The notes: generated from the letters alone by a model not told the origin. DNA of 64,000 bases from Chitinophaga pollutisoli (GCF_038396755.1 NZ_CP149822.1:5610001-5674000); one strand, 5' to 3'; positions 51,614 to 60,983 are shown, numbered from the stretch's first letter. A program made the numbers and translations.

Positions 51614-53449
51614 ATGAGAAGACCCAGCAGAAAACCCGGGGAGCCCGATGTGAGCTTCAGGCAGCGGATGGCGGCATTGAAAAATCTGCCCGCTTTTTTC
51701 AGACTGGTTTGGCAGACCAGTCCGTGGATGACTACCTGGAACATCCTGTTAAGAGCCGCGCAATCCGCCACGCCGTTGGGATTGCTGTACATCAGCAAAC
51801 TGATTATCGATGAGGTGGTCCGCCTGACGCAGGTATCGGGCGAGGTGAGTTACACTTACCTTTGGGAGCTGGTGGCTGCGGAATTTGCGCTGGTCGTGAT
51901 TTCCGGGGCTTTGGGAAGGGCGATTTCGCTGGTAGACGGACTCCTGGGCGAACAGGTCGCCAACCACACTTCTGTACGCATCATGCAGCATGCCGCCACG
52001 CTCGACCTCGACCAGTTCGAAGATTCCACCTTTTACGACAAACTGGAACGCGCGCGCCAGCAAACCGCCGGCCGCACGCAGCTGCTCAGCCAGGTGCTCA
52101 CGCAGGTGCAGGATGTGGTAACGATGATCTTCCTGGCAGCGGGTTTACTAACGTTCAGCCCCTGGCTGATCCTGTTACTCCTGGTGGCGGTGCTGCCATC
52201 CTTCTTCTCCGAAACCCATTTCAACGACCGTTTCTACGCCCTGGCCTGGGGCGAAACCTCCGCCCGGCGCGAACTGGATTATATCCGCTTCCTGGGCGCG
52301 AGCGATGAGTCCGTGAAAGAAGTGAAGATTTTCAACCTCAGCCAATATCTCGTGGAGCGCTTCAAAACGCTTGCGGATAAGTTTTATCATGACAAGAAAG
52401 CTTTGTCCGTCCGCTACAATATCTGGGCGGTGGTGTTTTCGCTGGTGGGAAGCGCGGGGTACTATGCCGCGTATGTCATCATCATCCTGCAAACGGTCAA
52501 AGGCCAGCTGACTATCGGCGACCTGGCGTTCCTCGGCGGGTCGTTCCGGCAGTTGCGTGGTTTGCTGGAAAGCGTGCTGATGCGGTTCACCAGTGTAACA
52601 CAAGGGGCGATTTACCTGCGCGATCTTTTCGAGTTTTTCGAAATTTCGCCGAGGATCACGCAGCCTTCCAAAGCGCGGCCTTTCCCGAACCCTATCCGCG
52701 AGGGCTTCGTTTTTGAAAATGTGGGATTCAAATACCTGAACGCCACCCGCTGGGCCAACCGCCACCTCAGTTTTACCCTGCATCCCGGTGAAAAACTGGC
52801 TTTAGTAGGCGAGAACGGCGCGGGTAAAACCACGCTGGTCAAACTACTGGCGCGCCTCTACGACCCCTCGGAAGGCCGTATCCTGCTCGATGGTCACGAC
52901 CTCCGCGAATACGATCTTAACGAACTGCGTATGCAGGTAGGCGTCATTTTCCAGGATTTTCAGCGCTACCAGATGACTTTCTCCCAAAACATCGCCGTAG
53001 GAAACATTGCTGAAATCGATAATACGGCCAGGATCGAGCTGGCGGCGGAAAAGAGCATGGCGGATTTGCTGTATGGCCGACTTCCCAACGGTTTCGACCA
53101 GAGGCTGGGCCGCCGCTTCAGCAACGGTGTTGACCTTTCGGGCGGGGAATGGCAGAAGATCGCACTGGCGCGGGCATACATGAAAAACGCCCAGCTCCTC
53201 ATCCTCGACGAGCCTACCGCCGCACTGGACGCGCGCGCAGAATATGAAGTGTTTCAACGCTTTGCGGACCTCACCCGGGGTAAAACAGCCGTACTCATCT
53301 CGCACCGCTTCTCCACCGTGCGCATGGCCGACCGGATTTTGGTGCTCGAAGGCGGGCAGCTGCTCGAAATCGGGACGCACGAAGAGCTGCTCGCCAAAAA
53401 AGGGCGGTACGAAGAATTGTTCTCGCTCCAGGCGGCCGGTTACCGGTAA
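51614..53449 (+). CDS. ABC transporter, fused permease and ATPase (exporter type)
   Basis: 611-aa half-transporter. The membrane domain spans about residues 25-330, with spans such as VVTMIFLAAGLLTFSPWLIL and VVFSLVGSAGYYAAYVIIIL. The nucleotide-binding domain from about 355 has Walker A GENGAGKTT, Q-loop IFQDFQ, signature LSGGEWQKIALARAYM, Walker B LLILDEPTAALDA and H-loop ISHRFSTVR. Probably homodimeric, exporting a lipid, peptide or drug. A TAACTTCA element 7 nt before the ATG is a two-mismatch -7 candidate. It follows the kinase terminator, so it is a separate unit, perhaps with DUF3817 (49 bp gap). Confidence 0.9.
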   Translation: MRRPSRKPGEPDVSFRQRMAALKNLPAFFRLVWQTSPWMTTWNILLRAAQSATPLGLLYISKLIIDEVVRLTQVSGEVSYTYLWELVAAEFALVVISGALGRAISLVDGLLGEQVANHTSVRIMQHAATLDLDQFEDSTFYDKLERARQQTAGRTQLLSQVLTQVQDVVTMIFLAAGLLTFSPWLILLLLVAVLPSFFSETHFNDRFYALAWGETSARRELDYIRFLGASDESVKEVKIFNLSQYLVERFKTLADKFYHDKKALSVRYNIWAVVFSLVGSAGYYAAYVIIILQTVKGQLTIGDLAFLGGSFRQLRGLLESVLMRFTSVTQGAIYLRDLFEFFEISPRITQPSKARPFPNPIREGFVFENVGFKYLNATRWANRHLSFTLHPGEKLALVGENGAGKTTLVKLLARLYDPSEGRILLDGHDLREYDLNELRMQVGVIFQDFQRYQMTFSQNIAVGNIAEIDNTARIELAAEKSMADLLYGRLPNGFDQRLGRRFSNGVDLSGGEWQKIALARAYMKNAQLLILDEPTAALDARAEYEVFQRFADLTRGKTAVLISHRFSTVRMADRILVLEGGQLLEIGTHEELLAKKGRYEELFSLQAAGYR

Positions 53450-53486
53450 ACTGACGATAATCATTTTCCGGAACCAGTTTCCGCCG

Positions 53487-53494
53487 TAGGTTTG
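53487..53494 (+). promoter_or_regulatory. -7 element abutting the DUF3817 start
   Basis: TAGGTTTG fully matches TAnnTTTG and is followed by CGCC and the ATG at 53499, so the mRNA could be leaderless. The same 4-nt spacing and a similar CxCC spacer occur before the SDR gene at 14827. Confidence 0.45.
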
Positions 53495-53498
53495 CGCC

Positions 53499-53813
53499 AT
53501 GGAAAAACAACAGACTGGCGAACAATACGCCCGCTCCATCAAACGTTTCCGTATCATCGCGTGGCTGGAAGGGCTTTCCTACCTGGCTATTATCTTCATT
53601 TCCATGCCGCTGAAGTATTTCTTCGATGAGCCCTGGCTCAACAAGCAGCTGGGTATGGCGCACGGACTGTTATTTGTTCTGTATGTGGTACTGGTGATCG
53701 AGCTGAAAGTAGCCATGCAGTGGTCCTTAAAGAAGACCGCCATCGCATTGGCCGCATCCATCGTGCCTTTCGGAACCTTTTTCCTGAACGAAAAATGGAT
53801 CCACCGTCCGTAG
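53499..53813 (+). CDS. DUF3817 small membrane protein
   Basis: 104-aa membrane protein with three spans (FRIIAWLEGLSYLAIIFISM, GMAHGLLFVLYVVLVIELKV, IALAASIVPFGTFFLNEKW). DUF3817 hallmarks are EGLSY near the N-terminus, AHGLLF in the middle and PFGTFF at the end. Function unknown across the family. Starts right behind a -7 element and ends before a bidirectional terminator. Confidence 0.88.
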   Translation: MEKQQTGEQYARSIKRFRIIAWLEGLSYLAIIFISMPLKYFFDEPWLNKQLGMAHGLLFVLYVVLVIELKVAMQWSLKKTAIALAASIVPFGTFFLNEKWIHRP

Positions 53814-53848
53814 TATTCTCAATCTTTCTTTACGATAATTTAGGCAAG

Positions 53849-53880
53849 CAAAAAAAGGGAGGCGTTTTCGCTTCCCTTTT
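53849..53880. terminator. Bidirectional terminator between DUF3817 and DinB genes
   Basis: AAAAGGGAGGCG pairs with CGCTTCCCTTTT (one G-T pair) around TTTT, with an A-run on the left and T-run on the right. It serves the convergent genes ending at 53813 and 53903. Confidence 0.82.
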
Positions 53881-53902
53881 CGTTTTGCATATGTGCCGTT
53901 GG

Positions 53903-54400
53903 TTACATCGAAGGTTCGTCGGCGCTGGGCCCGTAACTGCCGGGGATGGGCACATCCAGCAGACGGAGGTAAACGCCCAGCTGCGCCCTGTGATGCACGA
54001 TCTGGTTATACGACATCCGGATGATCTCGGATTTGGGCGACATGCCATGCACCTGGTCGCCGGTGCGGAGGGTCCAGGGCTGGCCGAACGTGGATTCGTC
54101 GGCCTTTTCGAGGCTTTCATAACCCTCTTTCAGCGATTTTTCGTGGATATCCAGCAGGTCCTGAGCGGAATTCACCACGGGCGGAGTGTATGCCATCGCG
54201 GCGAAGTCGATCCCATCGGTTTCCACGGCCATTTTGGCCCAGGCAGGCAGTTCCGCGATATGGGTGGCCAGGCTGCGCATATCCATGCTTTTGGGATGGG
54301 GCCGCCAGTCGAGCTTGTCGGCCGGAATGCGGCCCAGCATTTTGCGGGTGGTTTCGGCCTCGCGGGCCATTTCTTTCAACAAAGCGGGAATAGTTGCCAT
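53903..54400 (-). CDS. DinB family protein
   Basis: 165-aa four-helix-bundle protein of the DinB/YfiT superfamily. Start at ATG 54398-54400 (MATIPALLKEMAREAETTR). Potential metal ligands: His in SLATHIAELPAW, His near IHEKS, and the NQIVHHRAQLGVYLRLLD motif near residue 135, which is the typical DinB C-terminal metal site. Many members are thiol-dependent transferases; substrate unknown here. Single gene convergent with DUF3817. Confidence 0.87.
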   Translation of the reverse strand: MATIPALLKEMAREAETTRKMLGRIPADKLDWRPHPKSMDMRSLATHIAELPAWAKMAVETDGIDFAAMAYTPPVVNSAQDLLDIHEKSLKEGYESLEKADESTFGQPWTLRTGDQVHGMSPKSEIIRMSYNQIVHHRAQLGVYLRLLDVPIPGSYGPSADEPSM

Positions 54401-54507
54401 GATTTTTGGTTTTTTGGTTTGATGATACAAAGATGGAACCGGGGTTTGACAACCTTATGTCAGCAGCGTTCACTTTTTTTTGTGTAGATTTAAAAAAATA
54501 TTCTCTG

Positions 54508-54942
54508 ATGCGAACTGCCTTATTGATGACGATCCCGTACATCGCACTTGCCTGTCAATCTTCCCCTTCCAGCGAGCAATCTGCCGAAACCCAGGCCAGT
54601 GCTCATTGTTACCAGAAAGTGACGGGCAAAGACACGTTCCTGCTGCAGTTAGTAGTGGATGATACGGACGTGAAAGGCGTATTGGAGTATAAATTTCATG
54701 AAAAAGACAAGAATTCCGGAACGGTAAGCGGCGCGTTGTCAGATAATATTTTCCGCGGCACTTATCATTTCAAAAGCGAAGGCACCACCAGCGACCGGCC
54801 GGTGATTTTCAAGATGATGGGTGAACAGCTTTATGAAGCCCTGGCAGACAGTGCGGACGCCAATGGCATACCCATTTTCGCGACAGACGATTCCCGTCTT
54901 CGCTTCGATCCTTCCCCTTATTCAAAAACCGATTGTAAATAG
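54508..54942 (+). CDS. Small putative lipoprotein
   Basis: 144-aa exported lipoprotein, start at ATG 54508 (MRTALLMTIPYIALACQSS) with lipobox IALAC; the longer reading begins inside the DinB gene's upstream region. The mature part has HCYQKVTGKDTFLLQLVVDD, VKGVLEYKFHEKDKNSG and GTYHFKSEGTTSDRP, a beta-rich single domain. Similar short lipoproteins occur in Bacteroidota, but I do not recognise a named function. Confidence 0.78.
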   Translation: MRTALLMTIPYIALACQSSPSSEQSAETQASAHCYQKVTGKDTFLLQLVVDDTDVKGVLEYKFHEKDKNSGTVSGALSDNIFRGTYHFKSEGTTSDRPVIFKMMGEQLYEALADSADANGIPIFATDDSRLRFDPSPYSKTDCK

Positions 54943-54945
54943 CGG

Positions 54946-55983
54946 TTAAATCGGGCAATTTTCGTGGTAGTTGATGAGTTGGATGGGCGCTTTCTCCATC
55001 TCGAAGCCTTCATACGCCCGGAGGATATCGTCCAGCACGGATTTGATTTCGTCCGGATCGGTGAGGGTAACGAGTTTGTTGCGGTATTCCTTGATACCGG
55101 GGAGCGCTTTGAGGTAGGTGAAGTAATGGCGGCGCATGGAGTAGATGCCGGCGTGGCCGCCCCGCCATTGCAGCGATTTATCGAGATGTTGTTTGCAGAC
55201 GGTGATGCGCTCGGCCAGGGTGGGGGCGGCAAGCTCTTCGCCGGTTTGCAGGAAATGGCGGATCTCGCGGAAAATCCAGGGATAACCGATGGCGGCGCGG
55301 CCGATCATAATGCCGTCGATACCATAGCGGTTTTTATATTCCAGCGCTTTCTGCGGGCTGTCGATATCGCCGTTGCCGAAGATGGGAATTTGGATGCGGG
55401 GATTGTTTTTCACTTTGGCGATGAGCGACCAGTCGGCTTCGCCTTTGTACATCTGGCAGCGGGTGCGGCCGTGGATGGTGAGGGCTTTGATGCCGGCGTC
55501 CTGCAGCATTTCGGCGACGGTTTCGATGTTTTTGGTGTCATCGTCCCACCCCAGGCGGGTTTTAACCGTAACGGGAAGGCTGGTGGCTTTAACGCAGGCT
55601 GTCGTGAGCCTTTCCATCAGCTGAATATCCTTCAGAACACCCGATCCCGCGCCTTGCGACACGATCCCTTTTACAGGGCAGCCGAAGTTGATATCGAGGA
55701 AATCCGGCTGTGTGAGGTCTACGATCTGCGCCGCCTGTGCCATACGGCCTTCGTCACCCCCGAAGATCTGCACGCCTGCGGGGCGCTCTTCATCGAAAAT
55801 ATCCAGTTTGCGGCGGCATTTCGCCGAATCGCCAACCAGTCCTTCGCTGGAAATGAATTCCGTATACAGCAGATCTGCCCCGTTGGCTTTGCAAACCACC
55901 CGGAACGGGGGATCGCTCACGTCTTCCATGGGCGCCAGGAGCAGGGGGAATTCCGGCAGGGTGATATGTCCGAGTTTGACCAT
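54946..55983 (-). CDS. dusB: tRNA-dihydrouridine synthase (DusB-type)
   Basis: 345-aa FMN-dependent enzyme that reduces uridines of tRNA to dihydrouridine. N-terminal LLLAPMEDVSDPPFR (FMN site), LLYTEFISSEGLV, the FLDINFGCPVKGIVSQGAGS motif with the catalytic Cys near residue 102, KTRLGWDD, the TIHGRTRCQMYKG segment and GNGDIDSPQKA, GIMIGRAAIGYPWIF. Typical Bacteroidota DusB in length. A full -7 element ends 8 nt before the ATG. Single gene, 3 bp from the convergent lipoprotein. Confidence 0.93.
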   Translation of the reverse strand: MVKLGHITLPEFPLLLAPMEDVSDPPFRVVCKANGADLLYTEFISSEGLVGDSAKCRRKLDIFDEERPAGVQIFGGDEGRMAQAAQIVDLTQPDFLDINFGCPVKGIVSQGAGSGVLKDIQLMERLTTACVKATSLPVTVKTRLGWDDDTKNIETVAEMLQDAGIKALTIHGRTRCQMYKGEADWSLIAKVKNNPRIQIPIFGNGDIDSPQKALEYKNRYGIDGIMIGRAAIGYPWIFREIRHFLQTGEELAAPTLAERITVCKQHLDKSLQWRGGHAGIYSMRRHYFTYLKALPGIKEYRNKLVTLTDPDEIKSVLDDILRAYEGFEMEKAPIQLINYHENCPI

Positions 55984-55991
55984 CGCGGCCG

Positions 55992-55999
55992 CAAATTTA
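55992..55999 (-). promoter_or_regulatory. -7 element close to the dusB start
   Basis: TAAATTTG on the minus strand fully matches TAnnTTTG; 8 nt separate it from the ATG, so any leader is only a few bases long. Confidence 0.45.
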
Positions 56000-56006
56000 C
56001 GAAAAA

Positions 56007-56738
56007 TCAGGTATTCCGCCCTTTTTCGCCGGGATAGAGGTATTGAACGGTGTCGCTCTGGATAAACGCCTTCGTCCGGAGATCGAGGGCGGTGAGCTTG
56101 CCGTTGAAGCCGGCGCCGGTGTCTACGTTCCAGACGTTGCCGGCATGCATGGGATCGAACTCGCCGTAATTGATGGTAGGGGTATGGCCGATGAAAATCT
56201 CATCGTACAGCCGCAGCCGCTTAGGATAGCGGGCGTCGTTGGGCTTGAGCCGGGGATCCAGCGCCAGGGCCATTTCCCAAAGCGTGCGGTCCCACATGTA
56301 GTTATATTGGTAACGCTCGAACTGGGGGCCATGCATCGATGCAAAACCGGCATGGATGTAAAGCCGGTTATGCTCGTCTACATAAAACTGCCGCATGCGG
56401 TGGAAAAATGCGAGGTGTTCTTTGCGCGCTTCCGCCGACAACTTCTCGTAACTCGCCACCGTGGCCCTGCCACCATGCTGCAACCAGAGGTCCAGCGGTG
56501 GCTCCCCGCCCAGCCAGGATTCGCACCAGGCGTCGTGGTTGCCGCGAAGAAATACGCAGGTATACCTGCGGTCCAGTTCCATCAGGTAAGCGATGGTTTC
56601 GGCGGATTCGGACCAGCCGTCAACGTAATCGCCCAGGAAAATCAGCCGGTCATTGACCGTAGGCTGTATTCTTTCGATCATCTGTTGCAAGGCCCTGTAG
56701 GCTCCATGGATATCGCCGATCGCAAAAGTTCTGCTCAT
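56007..56738 (-). CDS. Metallophosphatase (PP2A/bis(5'-nucleosyl)-tetraphosphatase-like)
   Basis: 243-aa calcineurin-like phosphoesterase. Metal-binding motifs in order: IGDIHGAYRAL near residue 8, FLGDYVDGWSES near 35, LRGNHDAWCESW near 65, IHAGFASMH near 120 and the later GHTPTINYG near 190. Similar to the PrpA/ApaH group acting on phosphoproteins or dinucleotide polyphosphates; substrate uncertain. A one-mismatch -7 element (TAATTTCG, 56746-56753) lies 7 nt before the start. Confidence 0.88.
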   Translation of the reverse strand: MSRTFAIGDIHGAYRALQQMIERIQPTVNDRLIFLGDYVDGWSESAETIAYLMELDRRYTCVFLRGNHDAWCESWLGGEPPLDLWLQHGGRATVASYEKLSAEARKEHLAFFHRMRQFYVDEHNRLYIHAGFASMHGPQFERYQYNYMWDRTLWEMALALDPRLKPNDARYPKRLRLYDEIFIGHTPTINYGEFDPMHAGNVWNVDTGAGFNGKLTALDLRTKAFIQSDTVQYLYPGEKGRNT

Positions 56739-56755
56739 GTGTCAGCGAAATTACA

Positions 56756-57331
56756 TTATTTGCCGATATCCTGCCCGTCGCGCAAAGGCGTCAGCAACGA
56801 ATACACCGCAATGTCGAGATACCGGCCGTCCCAATACTCCGCTTCCCGGAAAAATCCTTCTTTCACAAACCCCGATTTCTCCAGCACTTTTTCGCTCGCT
56901 ACATTCGCCGGGTCGATGATCGCTTCCACCGAATGCAGCCGGTACGCCTCGAATCCATGGCGCAATACCGCGGCGAGGGCTTCACTGGTGATGCCCCTGC
57001 AATGATACCCGTCATGCAGCATATATCCCACCTCTGCACGATGATAGGCCGGATTCATCTTCACATAGCCGATCACCCCGATCACTTTATCTTCCCCTTT
57101 CAATGTTATCCCCCAGTTGATCGCTTCGTTGGCCTGCGACAAGGTATTGAAACGGTCGATCAGCGTAATCGCGTCTTCGCGGTTGACGGCCCGCACCCGC
57201 GGGATGAAATGCATCAGTTGGGGATGCGAGCGCAGATACAAAATATCATCAGCGTCCGTGCGCTGCACCTGGCGCAGTATCAGCCTGTCGGTAACAAGTG
57301 CGGGGACAGGGGTCAGTTGAAAAGTGAGCAT
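56756..57331 (-). CDS. GNAT acetyltransferase (RimJ/RimL-like)
   Basis: 191-aa N-acetyltransferase. Segments: LVTDRLILRQVQRTDADDIL, INWGITLKGEDKVIGVIGYV, AEVGYMLHDGYHCRGITSEA (acetyl-CoA binding Q/RGxG/A region) and HSVEAIIDPANVASEKVLEK, typical of RimJ/RimL-type enzymes that acetylate amino groups of proteins or small molecules. 17 bp upstream of the phosphatase on the same strand, so the two may share a transcript. The acceptor is unknown. Confidence 0.87.
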   Translation of the reverse strand: MLTFQLTPVPALVTDRLILRQVQRTDADDILYLRSHPQLMHFIPRVRAVNREDAITLIDRFNTLSQANEAINWGITLKGEDKVIGVIGYVKMNPAYHRAEVGYMLHDGYHCRGITSEALAAVLRHGFEAYRLHSVEAIIDPANVASEKVLEKSGFVKEGFFREAEYWDGRYLDIAVYSLLTPLRDGQDIGK

Positions 57332-57349
57332 GCGGCAATTTAAGCCAAA

Positions 57350-58144
57350 TCAGGCTTCCATCGACAGCTCTTTCTTGTAATTGGTGAAATTCTTCCCTGA
57401 AGCGTTCTTAAAGTATTTCGAGAAGTGCGATTTGTCCTCAAATCCAAGATGGTACGCGATTTCCTTCATCGAATAGTTCTCTTTGTGCGTGGCCAGCATA
57501 CGCGCTTCCGACAAAATACGCCGCCGGATATGCTCGCTTGCCGTTACGCCGGTCAGCTCCTTAACCGTCGTGTTCAGATGGTTGGCGGTTACATGCAGGT
57601 GCCCCGCATAATCGGTCACTTTTTTCAGCAGGATAAACTGCTGGTCGAGCAGCGAAATGAACTGCCGAACGAGCCCCGTTTTGCGGTCGGCGGAATAACC
57701 CGTCCGCGGCGCGGGCAGGCAACGCGCGATCTGGCGCAGGAGAATTTTAAGGTAATCGCGGATCATATCGAGCCGGTATGGCCTGTCCGATTCCCATTCG
57801 GCACGGATGAGGTTCAGCAGCTCGAATGTATCTCCGCGCTGCGCATTCTCCACGCGCAGCACGGGTTTACCTGCGGCGCCCAGCAGGCAAAGTTCGTACA
57901 CGAGGGGGATGTAATGGATGAAATCGTGGGTGAAAGTGAAAGCATGCCCTTTGGCATCGCGGGAAAACACGCCCTGCCCGGAGGCGGCGCTGCGGATGAA
58001 GTAAAGGCCCTCGGAAGATGTAGCGCCATTGTCGAGCAGGCAGGCGCCCTGCGTCAGGTGCACCAGCTGGATTTCGTTGGAAGCGCCCCCGGTCCTGGCG
58101 GGCAACGCTTGCAGGCGGAACGTCTGCATGTCTTGTATTTGCAT
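57350..58144 (-). CDS. AraC-family transcriptional regulator
   Basis: 264-aa regulator: an N-terminal cupin-like sensor domain (QLVHLTQGACLLDNG, FIRSAASGQGVFSRD) and a C-terminal AraC double helix-turn-helix from about residue 170 (LNTTVKELTGVTASEHIRRR, YSMKEIAYHLGFEDKSHFSK, YFKNASGKNFTNYKKE). It is divergent from the alpha-L-rhamnosidase gene, with a set of CACGAAA repeats between, so it probably activates that gene in response to a sugar. Direct evidence for the ligand is lacking. Confidence 0.9.
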   Translation of the reverse strand: MQIQDMQTFRLQALPARTGGASNEIQLVHLTQGACLLDNGATSSEGLYFIRSAASGQGVFSRDAKGHAFTFTHDFIHYIPLVYELCLLGAAGKPVLRVENAQRGDTFELLNLIRAEWESDRPYRLDMIRDYLKILLRQIARCLPAPRTGYSADRKTGLVRQFISLLDQQFILLKKVTDYAGHLHVTANHLNTTVKELTGVTASEHIRRRILSEARMLATHKENYSMKEIAYHLGFEDKSHFSKYFKNASGKNFTNYKKELSMEA

Positions 58145-58280
58145 GGGATTGGGTTTTGTCCCTATATCAAACCATTGTTGTGCCAGTTGAGTGGAATCAA
58201 ACGAAAATGAATGCGGTAAAGGGTTTGGGGAGATGGAAGCCGAAGTGGTCCCACCGCGTTTCCCGCGAAATGCCGATGCC

Positions 58281-58315
58281 CGCCACGAAATATCATGACA
58301 CGAAAATTCGTGGCG
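58281..58315. promoter_or_regulatory. Candidate AraC-type binding region upstream of GH78
   Basis: CGCCACGAA (58281-58289) and TTCGTGGCG (58307-58315) form an exact 9-bp inverted repeat, and CACGAAA is repeated directly at 58284 and 58299 (15 bp apart). The block lies 60-94 bp before the GH78 ATG. AraC proteins usually bind direct repeats, which makes the CACGAAA pair of interest; binding is inferred. Confidence 0.4.
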
Positions 58316-58374
58316 GCCGCCGGAGCAGGACGCACCGGGACAGTTAAACCCGTTGTTTTTTTATATTACGCACC

Positions 58375-60945
58375 ATGAAACGCCTCTTTTTACTGCTCGG
58401 CCTTCTCGCCGCACAGCAAGTCAGCGCCCAGCTCGCCGGGCTCCGGTGCGAACATCTCGCCAACCCCATCGGGATCGATGCGGCCCGGCCCCGCTTTACC
58501 TGGCGCCTGGAATCAGGGGAGCAATCGTCGTGCAGGGTGACGGTCAGCAAGAACGGATCGGTCGTTTGGACTTCGGGCATGCTGCCTGGCCCCACGGCTT
58601 TGGTGCGCTATTCCGGTCCGGCCCTGGCGTCCTTTACGGCGTATGACTGGGAAGTGGAGGTAATCCGTGCGGATCAACCGGCAGACCGCGCGGCCGCGCG
58701 TTTTGAAACCGGTATGATGAGCTGGCGCGACTGGAAGGGCGCCTGGATCAGCGACGTGAACGACGTGGATTTGAAGCCCGCCGCCCTCTTCCGCAAGGCA
58801 TTCCTGTCTTCGGGGAAGATCCGCAGCGCCAGGGCGTACATTGCCGCGGCCGGGTTGTACGAGTTGTATATAAACGGCCAGCGCATCGGCCACCACCGGC
58901 TCGATCCCATGTACACCCGCTTCGACCGGCGCAACCTCTACGTAACCTGGGATATCACCCCGCAGTTGCAGTCCGGCGAAAATGTGTTGGGCGTGATGTT
59001 GGGGAATGGATGGTACAATCACCAGTCCACCGCTGTGTGGGATTTTCACAAAGCACCCTGGCGTGCGCGTCCCGCTTTCTGCATGGACGTCCGCATCACA
59101 TACGATGACGGCCGCGTGGAAACGATTACCACGGGTAAAGATTGGAAGACCCACACGGGCCCTGTCATCTTCAATAGCATTTATACCGCGGAGCATTACG
59201 ACGCGCGGCTGGAACAGGAAGGCTGGGCCAATGCGGGTTTCAACGACAAAACATGGAAAAGCGTGCTCCTGCGCGCGGCGCCTTCGATGAACGTAGCCGC
59301 CCAGGCAATGGTGCCCGTGGGGGACGGCGATACCCTGGCGGCGAAGGGTTTCCGGAAGTTTAGCGATACACGGTATCTGTACGACCTGGGACAGAACATT
59401 TCCGGCGTCAGCAGGCTCACGGTGAATGGTCCTGCCGGAGCAGTGTTGCGCCTCCGGCACGCCGAACGGCTGGATTCCGCCGGGCACACCGATCAATCCA
59501 ATATCGATGTGCATTACCGGCCCACCGGCGACCAGGATCCTTTCCAGACCGATATTTTCATCCTTTCCGGAAAAGGGGAGGAAACTTTTATGCCGCGCTT
59601 CAATTACAAAGGGTTCCAGTATGTGGAAGTGGTAAGCAGTGTGCCGGTGGAGCTGAAGAAAGAAAGCCTGACGGGATTATTCCAGCACAGCCTGGTGGAA
59701 GCTAAAGGCTATGTGCATACTTCCAATCCCGTGATGAATAAAATCTGGGAAGCCACCAATAATTCCTACCAGTCCAACCTTTTCGGCTACCCGACCGATT
59801 GCCCGCAACGTGAAAAGAACGGCTGGACGGGCGATGCGCACCAGGCCATTGAAACCGCGCTGTATAATTTCGACGGCATCACCGTGTACGAAAAATGGCT
59901 GAACGATCATTTCGACGAGCAGCAGCCCAATGGCGTTTTCCCATCGATTATCCCAACCGGCGGGTGGGGATATGAATGGGGAAATGGTCCGGATTGGACG
60001 AGCACCATCGCCATCATCCCCTGGAATATTTACCTTTTCTATGGCGACACCACGCTGCTTTCGCGCTCCTACGACGCGATGCGCCGCTACGTCGACTATA
60101 TCACTTCGATATCGCCTTCCGGCATTACAACCTGGGGCCTCGGCGACTGGATTCCCGTGAAATCCCAAACTCCCGTTCCATTTACATCCACCGCGTTTTA
60201 TTACACGGATGTCAACATCCTCGCCAAAACCGCGAAAATGCTGGGCAAAATGAAAGATGCGGAGCGGTATGCGGCGTTGGCAACTTACATCCGCAATGCT
60301 TTTAACGAAAAATATTTGCACCGCGAAACCGCGATCTATGGCCAGGGCGTTCAAACGGAACTGAGCGTGGCTTTGTATTGGGGCCTGGTTCCGGATTCGC
60401 TTCGCGCGAAAGTGGCCGCCAATCTTTACAAAAGAGTCGAGGCGGATAATTTTCACCTGGATGTTGGCCTTATCGGCAGCAAAGCCATTCTGAACGCGCT
60501 GAGCGAAAACGGTTACGCCGACGCCGCCTGGAAGATCGCCAGCCAGGAAGATTACCCGAGCTGGGGATGGTGGATCAAGAATGGCGCAACCACGCTGTAT
60601 GAAAACTGGCCCATCAATGCGAAAAGCGATATTTCCCTCAACCATATCATGTTCGGTGAAATCGGCGCCTGGCTTTACAAAGGAGTGGGTGGCATCTTCC
60701 CCGACGAGCGGCAGCCAGGCTTCCGGCATGTGCGCATGAAACCGCATTTCGTGAAAGGGCTCGATCATTTTGAAGCACATCACGACGGGCCAGCAGGCCG
60801 TATCATTTCATCCTGGAAGCGCAAAGGCCGCACAGTGCAATACACCATGACTATCCCGCCAAACAGTTCCGCAACGTTGGAACTCCCCGGCAGGACGCCT
60901 GTCAGCGCCGGCCCGGGAACGCATGTTTACGATGTAAGACAGTAA
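58375..60945 (+). CDS. Alpha-L-rhamnosidase (GH78)
   Basis: 856-aa secreted glycoside hydrolase releasing terminal L-rhamnose. Signal peptide (LFLLLGLLAAQQVSAQ), then N-terminal beta-sandwich domains (LAGLRCEHLANPIGIDAARP, FTWRLESG), the Bac_rhamnosid_N region (ARAYIAAAGLYELYINGQRI, YTRFDRRNLYVTWDIT), a concanavalin-like rhamnosidase domain (FRKFSDTRYLYDLGQNISG) and the (alpha/alpha)6 catalytic domain with GYPTDCPQREKNGWTGDAHQ near residue 478 carrying the catalytic acid, and GWGYEWGNGPDW with WTSTIAIIPW. The C-terminal domain runs to the end. Divergent from an AraC regulator. Confidence 0.95.
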   Translation: MKRLFLLLGLLAAQQVSAQLAGLRCEHLANPIGIDAARPRFTWRLESGEQSSCRVTVSKNGSVVWTSGMLPGPTALVRYSGPALASFTAYDWEVEVIRADQPADRAAARFETGMMSWRDWKGAWISDVNDVDLKPAALFRKAFLSSGKIRSARAYIAAAGLYELYINGQRIGHHRLDPMYTRFDRRNLYVTWDITPQLQSGENVLGVMLGNGWYNHQSTAVWDFHKAPWRARPAFCMDVRITYDDGRVETITTGKDWKTHTGPVIFNSIYTAEHYDARLEQEGWANAGFNDKTWKSVLLRAAPSMNVAAQAMVPVGDGDTLAAKGFRKFSDTRYLYDLGQNISGVSRLTVNGPAGAVLRLRHAERLDSAGHTDQSNIDVHYRPTGDQDPFQTDIFILSGKGEETFMPRFNYKGFQYVEVVSSVPVELKKESLTGLFQHSLVEAKGYVHTSNPVMNKIWEATNNSYQSNLFGYPTDCPQREKNGWTGDAHQAIETALYNFDGITVYEKWLNDHFDEQQPNGVFPSIIPTGGWGYEWGNGPDWTSTIAIIPWNIYLFYGDTTLLSRSYDAMRRYVDYITSISPSGITTWGLGDWIPVKSQTPVPFTSTAFYYTDVNILAKTAKMLGKMKDAERYAALATYIRNAFNEKYLHRETAIYGQGVQTELSVALYWGLVPDSLRAKVAANLYKRVEADNFHLDVGLIGSKAILNALSENGYADAAWKIASQEDYPSWGWWIKNGATTLYENWPINAKSDISLNHIMFGEIGAWLYKGVGGIFPDERQPGFRHVRMKPHFVKGLDHFEAHHDGPAGRIISSWKRKGRTVQYTMTIPPNSSATLELPGRTPVSAGPGTHVYDVRQ

Positions 60946-60983
60946 AAAAACAAAAGGCATAACAGGAGGGAGGACTGTCATCG

